From: Ligilactobacillus salivarius DSM 20555 = ATCC 11741
GTDB taxonomy: Bacteria; Bacillota; Bacilli; Lactobacillales; Lactobacillaceae
Length of the DNA stretch: 64,000 nucleotides
NCBI RefSeq assembly: GCF_001435955.1
Contig: NZ_AYYT01000006.1
Span: 19,929-83,928 of the forward strand
Direction: 5' to 3'
Shown: piece after piece, positions 1 to 7,980 of the stretch
Layout: each line of letters starts with the position of its first letter
Position numbering within the stretch: the stretch's first letter is position 1
The notes under the pieces: generated by a model
What the model was told of the DNA's origin: nothing
Seen by the model: only the letters and a program-made list of their open reading frames with translations
The model's database searches: none
Translations under genes and position numbers: made by a program

Positions 1-1
1 T

Positions 2-646
2 TATATTTACGATAAAGTGGAGTTAGGACATAAAAAGGTAATTAAGTATCGGTGGTTACCAAAAAATAAAAGTTTCACGTGGAACAAAGTACATTTACTG
101 TATGGAGAATATTTTTTGATGCATGCTGTTATATATAGAACTAGTCTAGTAACCAAAGAAGCTAAATTAAGATTACCAAAGCATAAATTCTATGTAGATA
201 ACCTTTATGTATTTGAACCATTGCCTTATGTTAAAAAAATGTACTATTTAGATGTTGATTTGTATCATTATTTTATTGGAAGAGAAGATCAATCTGTTAA
301 TGAAAAAGTGATGCTCAAACGAATAGACCAACAATTGTATGTTAATAAAAGAATGATAAAGTTCTATGCTGAGAATATAGATGCTAATTCTGACGTAGGA
401 AAGTACATGAAGAGATATTTAGAAATTATTACGACTATTTCGTCGATACTTTTGATCCGTGGGAATACAAAAGAATACTTGGATTTAAAAGATGATTTAT
501 GGAATTATTTAAAAGAATATGGCGATGTATACAGGATTTTGCGAAGAAGACTATTTGGGATAGGTATTAATCTTCCAGGAAAATTTGGTAGGAAATTAGC
601 TACAGATGTTTATAAAGTAGCTCAAAGGCTATATGGCTTTAATTGA
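2..646 (+). CDS. Glycosyltransferase-like protein, C-terminal part only
   Basis: The reading frame is open to the left edge, so the gene starts outside the window; about 214 codons are visible. The segment looks like the C-terminal half of bacterial family 2 (GT-A) glycosyltransferases of cell-wall or exopolysaccharide clusters: an aromatic-rich core with a YHYFIGREDQS stretch, then a helical, Lys/Arg-rich tail that may lie against the membrane. The nucleotide-sugar domain with its DXD motif would be upstream, so donor and acceptor cannot be predicted. The gene ends at a strong terminator and is not co-transcribed with the peptidase that follows. The family call rests on overall resemblance, not on a catalytic motif. 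Confidence 0.6.
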   Translation, partial: YIYDKVELGHKKVIKYRWLPKNKSFTWNKVHLLYGEYFLMHAVIYRTSLVTKEAKLRLPKHKFYVDNLYVFEPLPYVKKMYYLDVDLYHYFIGREDQSVNEKVMLKRIDQQLYVNKRMIKFYAENIDANSDVGKYMKRYLEIITTISSILLIRGNTKEYLDLKDDLWNYLKEYGDVYRILRRRLFGIGINLPGKFGRKLATDVYKVAQRLYGFN

Positions 647-652
647 TTATAT

Positions 653-688
653 AAAGGATTGGACAGATTATAAGTTCAATCCTTTTTT
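653..688 (+). terminator. Rho-independent terminator after the glycosyltransferase gene
   Basis: Perfect 9-bp stem AAAGGATTG/CAATCCTTT around a 15-nt loop, followed by a T run, 7 bases after the stop codon. Confidence 0.85.
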
Positions 689-847
689 AATACTTTGTAA
701 AGCAAGTGTAAAATAACTAAGTGAAATATTTCATTTGATTAACGATTGATTGAAAAAGCCACATATTATTCGCATATTTAGTACAATGAATGTTGGATAG
801 TTTTTAAAGTAAGAATATATAGAAATAAACAGAGGAGATAAGTAATT

Positions 848-1654
848 TTGAGAATAACACAAAGATTAGTTATGGCAAGTGCAGTGTTAGCTTCAATTGG
901 CATTACTGGAATGATGCAAAATAAGCATATTTCTAAAACTGCGATGACTGAACATAAGAGTGTTCAGAAGGCTACTGTGCAACACAATATATTTTTTTCA
1001 AAAGTAAGTGCAGACACAATCAATCAAACAGCAATTAAGGGAATAAGCAATAGTAGCTCACCATTTCCAAATGTTAGTGTAAATGATTTACAAATTTCTT
1101 CTGGGATGGGTTGGCGTAGCATAGGTGGAGTTCAATACCACCAAGGTTGGGATTTACCAGCTGTACAAGGTACTCCAGTTTTAGCTACTAATAACGGTGT
1201 GGTTAGTTATACAGGCTTTCTTCCAGATCAAGGCAATGTAGTTATCGTATATTTCCAAGAATCTAATACAGCTGTATATTTCCAACATTTAGCATCTATC
1301 ACGGTATCTAAAGGTCAACAAGTAACAAGTGGCCAACAAGTAGGTACTGTCGGAGGAACAGGTGCTTCTCCAGATTACAATAGTTATGCTCCTCATTTGC
1401 ATATTGGAGCTTTTAAGAATGCTTCAAACTACATTAATAATGCATACCCAATGCCATCATTACCAACAAATTCTGAAACTGCTGCAGCAACTGACTTTAT
1501 TTCACCAGCTGAAATGTTCGGTGTTGATATGAATCAGAATAATTGGATTGATGAACAAACAAATATGTATGGTTCTAATAGTGAACAACCCGCATCAATC
1601 TCAGATGGCAATAACTTTGTAACAGTTGGACAAGCATTACAACAAGTACAATAA
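848..1654 (+). CDS. Secreted M23-family peptidase (LytM/lysostaphin-like)
   Basis: Predicted exported zinc endopeptidase that cuts peptidoglycan cross-bridges. The start is TTG, 8 bases after a GAGGAGAT ribosome binding site. The N-terminus has a basic start and a hydrophobic stretch (residues 7-22) that acts as signal peptide or anchor. After a Ser/Thr/Asn-rich linker the M23 domain runs from about residue 85 to 195. Zinc ligands are visible as HQGWD (His and Asp of the HxxxD motif) and HLH in PHLHIG; an intervening FQHL supplies the family's other conserved His. All key residues are present, so the enzyme should be active. No SH3 or LysM binding domain is seen; the Gln/Asn-rich C-terminal 70 residues are unassigned. 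Monocistronic, with a terminator on each side. Confidence 0.85.
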   Translation: MRITQRLVMASAVLASIGITGMMQNKHISKTAMTEHKSVQKATVQHNIFFSKVSADTINQTAIKGISNSSSPFPNVSVNDLQISSGMGWRSIGGVQYHQGWDLPAVQGTPVLATNNGVVSYTGFLPDQGNVVIVYFQESNTAVYFQHLASITVSKGQQVTSGQQVGTVGGTGASPDYNSYAPHLHIGAFKNASNYINNAYPMPSLPTNSETAAATDFISPAEMFGVDMNQNNWIDEQTNMYGSNSEQPASISDGNNFVTVGQALQQVQ

Positions 1655-1662
1655 GAAGATTG

Positions 1663-1715
1663 AAATATCCTTTTAATTATTAGATAAAGTACTAATAATT
1701 AAGGGATATTTTTTA
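1663..1715 (+). terminator. Rho-independent terminator after the M23 peptidase gene
   Basis: Long AT-rich hairpin: AAATATCC and TTTAATTATTA pair with TAATAATTAA and GGATATTT around a short loop, followed by a T run. Confidence 0.75.
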
Positions 1716-1760
1716 TATTCTAAAGAAAAAAATAAGATATCTTTCTAATAATATCCTTTC

Positions 1761-1790
1761 TTGTATAAATACTGGGATAAGTGCTATAAT
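1761..1790 (+). promoter_or_regulatory. Promoter upstream of asnB
   Basis: TTGTAT and TATAAT are separated by 18 bases, and a TG dinucleotide precedes the -10 element (extended -10). The transcript would carry a leader of about 95 bases; I saw no T-box or Asn-rich leader peptide in it. Confidence 0.6.
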
Positions 1791-1893
1791 GCAATTATTA
1801 CTGTGTACGTACATGTATGCGTATGTAATATTAATATGAAATAAGTTACTAGAATTATTCTAGGACAAATTATAGAAGGTAAGGGGAACAAAT

Positions 1894-3816
1894 ATGTGTG
1901 GATTTGTCGGTTATGTTAACCAAACAGATGTCCAAGATGATGTAATTGAAAAGATGGCTAATCGAATTCGTCACCGTGGACCTGATGATGAAGCTTTCTT
2001 TAGAGATAACAATGTTTCTATGGGATTTCGTCGTTTATCAATTATTGACTTAGCTCATGGTAAACAACCTATGTATAACCAAGACCAAACCAAAGTATTA
2101 ACCTTTAATGGTGAAATTTATAACTATAAAGAAATTAGAAAAGAACTTAAAGAATTAGGATATAACTTTAGAACAGAAGTTGACTCAGAAGTTTTAATCC
2201 ATGGCTATGATGCTTGGGGCCCAGAGTTGCTTCAAAAGACTCGAGGTATGTATGCTTTCGCAATCTATAACCAAAAAGAAAACGAAGTATTTTTAGCTCG
2301 TGATCATTTTGGAATTAAACCATTGTACTACTATGATGATGGTGAAACATTCTTATGGGCTTCTGAAATCAAAGCTTTCTTAGATCATCCAAACTTCAAG
2401 AAGGAATTCAATAAGGAACTACTACCTATTCATTTGAGTTTTGAATTTATTCCTTCCAAGGAAACAATGTTTAAACATGTTTATAAAGTTATGCCAGGTC
2501 AATATGTAATTCATAAGAATGGCAAGACTGAAGTACATCAATATTATAAATTTAATTATGATAAGATTGACAACTCACAAACAGTAGAAAGCGATGCTAG
2601 TCAAATTCGTAAATTAGTACGTGAATCTGTTGATGCGCATATGGTTGCGGACGTTGAAGTAGGTAGTTTCTTATCTAGTGGTGTTGACTCAAGTTATGTA
2701 TTTAATGAAGCAACAAAAATTAAGAAACAACATATTCAATCATTTACATTAGGATATGATCGTTCTAAATATAGCGAAATTGACTGGGCACATGATTTTG
2801 CTGAAGGGATTGGTCAAAAGAATACACCAATCAAGATTGATGCAGATGATTATTTTGGTATTTTACCAACAATCATGTATTACATGGATGAACCATTATC
2901 TAATCCATCTGCTATGCAATTATACTTCTTATCAAAAGGTACACGTGAACACGTTAAGGTTGCTTTATCTGGTGAAGGTGCAGATGAATTCTTTGGTGGA
3001 TATAATACATACCTTGAAGCTGGTCCATTCGAACGTTATCAAAAATGGGTACCAGGCTTTGTACGTAAAGGTTTAGCTAAAGCAGTTGAAAACCTACCTC
3101 GTTTCCATGGTCAACGTTTCTTAGTTCGTGGTGCACAACCATTGAGTGAACGTTACTACCGTGTAAACTATGTTTATAACTACCATGAACGTGAAAAAAT
3201 CTTAAAAGATAAGAGTTTAAATGTTGATACAGGTGCATATACAAAGCACATCTTTGATGAAGTAAAAGATAAAGATGAAATGACACAAATGCAATACTTT
3301 GATATCAACACTTGGTTACCATTTGATATCTTACAAAAAGCTGATCGCATGAGTATGGCAAACTCACTTGAAGTTCGTACACCGTTGGTTGACCGTGAAG
3401 TTGCTAAATTTGCAGCTACAATGCCAATTAAGACTCGTATTCAAGGTGATACAACTAAGATTTCTTTACGTAAAGCAGCACAAGCAGAATTACCTGAAAA
3501 AGTTGCTAATAAGGAAAAATTAGGTTTCCCATCTCCAGTTGCTCAATGGATGAAAGAACCTAAGTACAAGAAGATGATAGAAGATGCCTTCACATCTGAT
3601 GTTGCCAAGAAATTCTTTGATATTGATGCATTACTTGAAATCTTCAAAGAACATTTGAATGGTAAATCAAGTATGCAAAAGATTTTTACAATCTATACAT
3701 TTATTTTGTGGTATCAAGTATACTTCCCTGAAGACTGTGAACATGACATTAGGGATCAAATTCGTTTTAACAATGTTAAAGCACATGCAAATGAACAGAA
3801 TTTTGCAGAAGCTTAA
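1894..3816 (+). CDS. asnB: Asparagine synthase (glutamine-hydrolysing)
   Basis: Makes asparagine from aspartate, ATP and glutamine in the cytosol. The protein is 640 residues, near the usual 630 of the Bacillus AsnB group. Met-Cys-Gly-Phe begins the protein, so Cys2 is the N-terminal nucleophile of the class II glutaminase domain (about residues 2-210); RRLSIIDL and FNGEIYNY are typical substrate-binding motifs of that domain. The synthetase domain carries the pyrophosphate loop SSGVDSS at residues 261-267 and the later SGEGADEFFGGY motif. A clear AAGGGG ribosome binding site precedes the ATG. Monocistronic, with its own promoter and terminator. In lactic acid bacteria AsnB-type enzymes may also amidate cell-wall precursors; the sequence alone does not separate the two roles. 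Confidence 0.93.
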   Translation: MCGFVGYVNQTDVQDDVIEKMANRIRHRGPDDEAFFRDNNVSMGFRRLSIIDLAHGKQPMYNQDQTKVLTFNGEIYNYKEIRKELKELGYNFRTEVDSEVLIHGYDAWGPELLQKTRGMYAFAIYNQKENEVFLARDHFGIKPLYYYDDGETFLWASEIKAFLDHPNFKKEFNKELLPIHLSFEFIPSKETMFKHVYKVMPGQYVIHKNGKTEVHQYYKFNYDKIDNSQTVESDASQIRKLVRESVDAHMVADVEVGSFLSSGVDSSYVFNEATKIKKQHIQSFTLGYDRSKYSEIDWAHDFAEGIGQKNTPIKIDADDYFGILPTIMYYMDEPLSNPSAMQLYFLSKGTREHVKVALSGEGADEFFGGYNTYLEAGPFERYQKWVPGFVRKGLAKAVENLPRFHGQRFLVRGAQPLSERYYRVNYVYNYHEREKILKDKSLNVDTGAYTKHIFDEVKDKDEMTQMQYFDINTWLPFDILQKADRMSMANSLEVRTPLVDREVAKFAATMPIKTRIQGDTTKISLRKAAQAELPEKVANKEKLGFPSPVAQWMKEPKYKKMIEDAFTSDVAKKFFDIDALLEIFKEHLNGKSSMQKIFTIYTFILWYQVYFPEDCEHDIRDQIRFNNVKAHANEQNFAEA

Positions 3817-3830
3817 AATATAAGATATTG

Positions 3831-3861
3831 TAGTCGTGAGAGAGTTCTCACGGCTATTTTT
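3831..3861 (+). terminator. Rho-independent terminator after asnB
   Basis: TAGTCGTGAGA pairs with TCTCACGGCTA (one G-T pair) around a 4-base loop, followed by a T run. Confidence 0.85.
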
Positions 3862-3916
3862 GTTGACTGATTAAAAAAGGCCTTGTTAAGATAGCAGAGA
3901 AAGGAAGTGAGTGTTT

Positions 3917-4488
3917 ATGCCTAAAAATCGTATGGAGGCATTTAGTGATGGAGTTTTAGCAATTATAATTACAATTATGGTATTGGAGTTACATATGCCT
4001 GATGGTGCGACTTTTGACGCTATTAGGTCAATTATCCCAACTTTTATTGCATATGTGCTTAGTTATATTTACGTGGGAATTTACTGGAATAACCATCATC
4101 ATTTAGTATCTACGTTATCAAGAGTATCGGGAAAAATACTATGGTTCAATTTACATTGGTTATTCTGGATGTCATTATTACCTGTAGCGACAAAATGGTT
4201 AGGAACATATCCTTTTAAAACAGCACCTTTGTTTATGGATTTATATTATTTATGTGTTCGATTTCTTACTATTTATTACAAATTGAAGTTTTGAAACAAC
4301 ATAAGAAAAATTCGAAGTTGAAGCAGTTATTTGGTAGTGACTTTAAAGGTAAAGTTTCTGTGGCATTGTATTTAACTATTACAATTTGTGCCTTATTTTT
4401 ACCAATTTTAAGTTATGTCCTATTGGTTATTACAACTTTACTTTGGATTATTCCAGATAGAAGAATTGAGAGATTTTATAATCCATAA
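3917..4488 (+). pseudogene. TMEM175-like (DUF1211) potassium-channel gene, frameshifted
   Basis: The N-terminal part reads MPKNRMEAFSDGVLAII, the hallmark start of bacterial TMEM175 proteins (RxEAFSDGV), and continues through several membrane helices including the WNNHHH segment. Around 4245-4256 the frame is lost: the first frame stops soon after (4294), while the next third of the family pattern (SISYYLLQIEVLKQ, then two hydrophobic helices and a basic tail) continues in another frame to 4488. Both halves together give about 190 residues, the normal family length, so one small insertion or deletion split an otherwise complete gene. Start chosen at ATG 3917, nine bases after AAGGAAG; a GTG at 3911 is too close to that site. 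A sequencing error cannot be excluded. Confidence 0.75.
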
Positions 4489-4593
4489 AAAATAATTTAT
4501 TTTTGTATAAATAAAAATGTAATGATATGAATGGATAGATTGATAAAAAAGGAAAATTAATGCTATTTTTTTAATATAAATAATAATTAAAGA

Positions 4594-4622
4594 TTTAATA
4601 ATTGTGAACAATATGTTATAAT
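4594..4622 (+). promoter_or_regulatory. Promoter upstream of mscL
   Basis: Extended -10 element TGTTATAAT with a weak TTTAAT -35 element 17 bases upstream. Confidence 0.5.
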
Positions 4623-4663
4623 GCTGATTTGTAACCACATATTATTATTAGGAGGATTATTTT

Positions 4664-5041
4664 ATGTTAAAAGAATTTAAAGAATTCATATCTCGTGGTA
4701 ATGTAATGGACTTAGCAGTTGGGGTAATCATCGGTGGTGCTTTTACAGCTATTGTTAATTCTTTAGTTAAGTATATTATTAATCCTTTCTTAGGTTTATT
4801 TGTCGGAGCAATTGATTTTTCTGATTTAGTATTTAAAATTGGTAATGCGACATTTAGAGTTGGTAGTTTCTTAAATGCGGTAATTAACTTCTTGATTATT
4901 GCTTTTGTTGTATTCTTAATGGTAAAAGGTATCAACAAAGTGTTACGTCAAGACAAGAAGGAAGAAGCTCCTGCACCTAAAGATCCTCAATTGGAAGTAT
5001 TAGAAGAAATTAGAGATTCTTTAAAGAAACTTGATAAATAA
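4664..5041 (+). CDS. mscL: Large-conductance mechanosensitive channel
   Basis: Pressure-relief channel of the cytoplasmic membrane that opens on hypo-osmotic shock. At 125 residues it has the normal MscL length. The start MLKEFKEFISRGNVMDLAVGV is the family signature: an amphipathic N-terminal helix followed by TM1 with VIIGGAF. TM2 (about residues 66-88) is followed by a charged cytoplasmic helix beginning GINKVLRQDKKEE and a C-terminal bundle helix LEEIRDSLKK. A consensus AGGAGG sits just before the ATG. Monocistronic, with its own promoter and a terminator shared with the convergent oxidase gene. Confidence 0.95.
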   Translation: MLKEFKEFISRGNVMDLAVGVIIGGAFTAIVNSLVKYIINPFLGLFVGAIDFSDLVFKIGNATFRVGSFLNAVINFLIIAFVVFLMVKGINKVLRQDKKEEAPAPKDPQLEVLEEIRDSLKKLDK

Positions 5042-5057
5042 TAAGTTTAAATAAAAG

Positions 5058-5101
5058 AAATCCTATGGAATTGGAATTAACCCAATTTCATAGGATTTTT
5101 T
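5058..5101. terminator. Bidirectional terminator between mscL and pox
   Basis: AAATCCTATG plus GAATTGG pairs with CCAATTTC plus CATAGGATTT around a short loop. T runs on both strands serve the convergent genes. Confidence 0.85.
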
Positions 5102-6987
5102 TAGTACTCGGAAGCTCCAGAAACTGCATCTGGGATGATTTGATCTTGTTCTTTTTTCTTTTGGTCATAATTTTCCGGTAAGGTTGATGGTGTTGTAATT
5201 ACATCAAAAACATTTTGCATCGCGGAGTTAAAATCATCGCGAGATTCTCCTAGTTCACGCTTTAGGAAATAACTAAATGGACGTAAAGTAGTTGCTTGAT
5301 ATTTTTCGATAAAACTAGCTACTTTCTGTGGATCTTGGTAACTAGGATCCAAATACATATGTTCAGTAGTAAATGGCATCTCTCGAGTAAATTTAACGTC
5401 AATTACAATTGGCTTAGAACTTTCTTTGCCAGCAGCAATTGCATCTTTAAAGTCGTCTAAAGTGTAGACTGTATAACCAACTGCACCCATTCCTTTGGCG
5501 ATTGTTGCCCAATCAGTATCAGGAAGATCGACTCCAAAAACAGGTTGTTGAGTGTCATCAATTTGCTCAGCCTCGATATAGCCAAGGGTCTTATTGTTAA
5601 AAATAATGTTGATAATATTCAAATTGTACTTTACCTGTGTAATGATTTCCTCCATTAGCATAGCAAAACCACCATCGCCATTAAGACTATATACGTCACG
5701 ATCTGGATAAAGTATTTTAGCTGCGATGGCCGCAGGAACACCATACCCCATAGTTGCGAATTGGCCTGAGGTAGTCCATTTTTGTTGATCATGTAAGTTC
5801 ATAAGTCTAGCAAAGTTAATATTTACATTACCAACATCAAGAGTGAAGATTGCTTGATCACTAGCTTCTTGATTCAAAACTTCGAAAACTGGTTCAGGTC
5901 TAAGTGGGATATCTTCACTGTGTTTAAATCTATTTAACCATGCTAGCCAATTTTCTTTGTTAGCTAAAGCAGCTTTGTAGAATGGTGTTTCAGGTAATTC
6001 TTCACCTTGTTTAAGTAAGGCTTGCAATGTTTTTTTAGAATCAGCAAGAATTGGAACAGTAACTTGATGTCGTTTACCTAATTTTTCACTATCAATATCA
6101 ATTTGAATGACTTTAGCCTTAGGATTAAAAAGGAAGATACTGAAAGGCACATCGTTACCAATCCAGAGAATTAAATCAGTATTAAATCCTAATTCTACTC
6201 CGGTTTTTGGAGCAACACGGCCAGTTGATCCCATATAAGTAGGATAGGTATCTTCAATAATTCCCTTAGCAAGAACAGAAGATACTAGAGGAAGTTTAAA
6301 TTTAGCAGAAATTTCTTTCAATTCCTTAGCAGCATGTTTAGCCCCAATACCAAAGTAAACCATAGGTGCTTTAGCTGCTTTTATCAGTTCTAAAGCGTCG
6401 GTAATGGATTGAGGATTGGGTTCAGGGTAAATTGGTTCAACGTGGTTAGCTGCATTGGAAACAAAAGTATCAGGAATCATTTTCCATCCTAGGTCTTTAG
6501 GTAAAATTAGGGTGGCGACTCCACGATGCTTATAAGCTTGACGGATACCTTCATCAACAAGTTTAGGAATACTTTCAGCAGTCATAGCTGTTCTATTCCA
6601 ACAAGCAACATTATCAAACCAAGGACCTTCATTGTAAGCTTGGAAAAAATCTATATTCATTTTGGTTGTAGGGACCTGTGCGATAATAGCGAATATTGGA
6701 ACATGGTCAGCTTTTGCATCGTGCAAGCCATTAAGAAGATGAATAGCTCCTGGACCAGCAGAACCTAAAACAACTCCAATTTTACCAGTAAGTTTAGCAC
6801 TAGCAGAGGCAGCAAGTGCACCGGCTTCTTCATGCCGAACTTGAATAAATTTAATTTTATCTTGTTGATTATGTAAAGCATTCATAGTAGAGTCAAGTGA
6901 GCCACCAGGATGACCATAAATATGAGTAACTCCCCATTCATGCAAAACTTTTAACATGGCATCAGCGCCACTGATTTTATTAGGCAT
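5101..6987 (-). CDS. pox: Pyruvate oxidase with C-terminal DAVSGAS tail
   Basis: ThDP- and FAD-dependent enzyme that converts pyruvate, phosphate and oxygen to acetyl phosphate, CO2 and hydrogen peroxide. It has 628 residues in the standard three-domain order: N-terminal pyrimidine-binding domain with catalytic Glu in RHEEAGALAA (E53/E54), central FAD domain, C-terminal pyrophosphate domain with the ThDP motif GDGG (437-440) ending in NN (464-465). Good RBS (AGAGAGG) before ATG. Odd feature: the chain runs past the usual core and ends in a short tail with DAVSGAS at 620-626, also found at the end of the neighbouring HesB-like protein. The motif resembles sites where ApbE flavin transferases attach FMN. 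Acetolactate synthase is less likely given the overall Pox/SpxB pattern. Confidence 0.9.
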   Translation of the reverse strand: MPNKISGADAMLKVLHEWGVTHIYGHPGGSLDSTMNALHNQQDKIKFIQVRHEEAGALAASASAKLTGKIGVVLGSAGPGAIHLLNGLHDAKADHVPIFAIIAQVPTTKMNIDFFQAYNEGPWFDNVACWNRTAMTAESIPKLVDEGIRQAYKHRGVATLILPKDLGWKMIPDTFVSNAANHVEPIYPEPNPQSITDALELIKAAKAPMVYFGIGAKHAAKELKEISAKFKLPLVSSVLAKGIIEDTYPTYMGSTGRVAPKTGVELGFNTDLILWIGNDVPFSIFLFNPKAKVIQIDIDSEKLGKRHQVTVPILADSKKTLQALLKQGEELPETPFYKAALANKENWLAWLNRFKHSEDIPLRPEPVFEVLNQEASDQAIFTLDVGNVNINFARLMNLHDQQKWTTSGQFATMGYGVPAAIAAKILYPDRDVYSLNGDGGFAMLMEEIITQVKYNLNIINIIFNNKTLGYIEAEQIDDTQQPVFGVDLPDTDWATIAKGMGAVGYTVYTLDDFKDAIAAGKESSKPIVIDVKFTREMPFTTEHMYLDPSYQDPQKVASFIEKYQATTLRPFSYFLKRELGESRDDFNSAMQNVFDVITTPSTLPENYDQKKKEQDQIIPDAVSGASEY

Positions 6988-7177
6988 AAAAATTTACCTC
7001 TCTAAAAGTGATTTTACTTAAAGTTTAGGGAAAAAATAAGGTAAAGTCTAATAAAAAGCATATTAATTTTAGTAACAGAATAATATAAAAAACGGATAAA
7101 AATATCTAAATTAAGGTCCTTTTTACGGGAAAATAGACAAAATTTCACTATAAGTGTAATTTTTTATGTTAGAAATC

Positions 7178-7206
7178 TTTATTTTCTACTTTTTCTCTGA
7201 TAAAAT
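7178..7206 (+). promoter_or_regulatory. Candidate promoter of an intergenic RNA
   Basis: Extended -10 element TGATAAAAT (hexamer 7201-7206) with a weak TTTATT-like -35 element about 17 bases upstream. It would start transcription at about 7212, where a structured segment begins. Confidence 0.4.
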
Positions 7207-7209
7207 GTA

Positions 7210-7406
7210 CTATGGAAGTCGTAGTTATTAGCTATCCTTGGTAAAACTTTCACTCAAACACTCAAACTACTATCAACCGATGTTAATAACCCCCCTATGT
7301 CTTCCATGAATGAACGCTTTTACTTATATTCAAACTATCACTTAGACAAAAAGCAAGAACATTCATCCTATGCTCCAGAAATCCACTCAATTTTTGGGGC
7401 TTTTTT
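7210..7406 (+). ncRNA. Candidate structured small RNA between pox and the HesB-like gene
   Basis: About 195 bases ending in an intrinsic terminator and lying before the next gene's own promoter. Stem 1 pairs ATGGAAG (7212-7218) with CTTCCAT (7301-7307), extended by GTTATTA (7224-7230) with TAATAAC (7284-7290); its large loop holds two CACTCAAA copies. Stem 2 pairs GAATG and GCTTTT with AAAAGC and CATTC (7309-7362). The two loops share TCAAACTA. I did not recognise a known family: no T-box, SRP RNA or RNase P core motif is present. A reading frame without a good RBS is open through much of it to about 7420, so a short protein or gene remnant is an alternative. Confidence 0.45.
7372..7406 (+). 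terminator. Intrinsic terminator at the end of the candidate RNA
   Basis: GCTCCAGAAAT pairs over 11 bp (two G-T) with ATTTTTGGGGC around a 7-base loop, followed by six T. It sits upstream of the promoter of the HesB-like gene. Confidence 0.8.
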
Positions 7407-7436
7407 GTATACAAATTAGTTAATTTATTCACTAAA

Positions 7437-7464
7437 TTGAAATCGGTTACTTATTTGATATAAT
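7437..7464 (+). promoter_or_regulatory. Promoter of the HesB-like gene
   Basis: TTGAAA, 16 bases, TATAAT, with TG before the -10 hexamer. Its position after the terminator makes the HesB-like gene a separate transcription unit. Confidence 0.6.
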
Positions 7465-7510
7465 TATATTGATAAGGTTAAATTAATTTTGATTTGGGGT
7501 GTTATTAATT

Positions 7511-7837
7511 ATGGAATTTAAAGTTAGTGAAGAAGCAGGACGTAAATTAATCGAAGAAATGCGTCTTGAAAAGGGCGATAGAATAAAGATATTTACTAAA
7601 ATATACGGTGGAATTCCAACAGTTTTTCCAAGTTATTATCTAGGGATTATGTTAGATAATGATGAAACTGCAGGAGTTGAAGAAGTGATAGATGGTGTAT
7701 CTTTCTATTTAATGCCAACAGATATGTGGTTAATCGATGATTATGATTTACATGTAGTTCTAGTTGATGGCGAAGTAGAATATAAATTCACTAAACCAGG
7801 TGAAGTTGATGCTGTTAGTGGAGCTTCTAAAAAATAA
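7511..7837 (+). CDS. HesB/IscA-like (YneR-type) protein with DAVSGAS tail
   Basis: Small cytosolic protein of 108 residues resembling the HesB/YneR group of the Fe-S biosynthesis superfamily: it begins MEFKVSEEAGRKLIEEM and contains GIPTVFPSYYLGIML and GVSFYLMPTDMWLIDDYDLHV. The cysteines that bind iron or clusters in true IscA proteins are absent, so cluster assembly is doubtful. It ends with the motif DAVSGAS (100-106), as does the divergent pyruvate oxidase. Start set at ATG 7511, nine bases after GGGGTG; an in-frame GTG at 7499 overlaps that site and is unlikely. Own promoter and terminator. The function is unknown. Confidence 0.7.
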   Translation: MEFKVSEEAGRKLIEEMRLEKGDRIKIFTKIYGGIPTVFPSYYLGIMLDNDETAGVEEVIDGVSFYLMPTDMWLIDDYDLHVVLVDGEVEYKFTKPGEVDAVSGASKK

Positions 7838-7872
7838 AAGGATTAGTTTGAGAGATCAAGCTAATCTTTTTT
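7836..7872 (+). terminator. Terminator after the HesB-like gene
   Basis: AAAAG(G)ATTAG and TTTGA pair with TCAAG and CTAATCTTTT around a GAGA loop, followed by T residues. Confidence 0.8.
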
Positions 7873-7980
7873 AATATTATATATTGTATAAAAATCTCAA
7901 CCAAATATTTCTTTTTTAGCAAAAACGTGAAATAATAGATATTTGAGACAAGTTTAAAAAGTTAGAAGGTGTAGGAGCTG

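Noticed and set aside
3077..3286. Minus-strand frame inside asnB
   Set aside because: Lies fully within a strongly supported gene and has no ribosome binding site or recognisable product.
7210..7406. 6S RNA, SRP RNA, RNase P RNA or tmRNA
   Set aside because: No conserved core of SRP or RNase P RNA, no tmRNA tag frame, and two separate hairpins instead of the single long 6S rod with central bubble.
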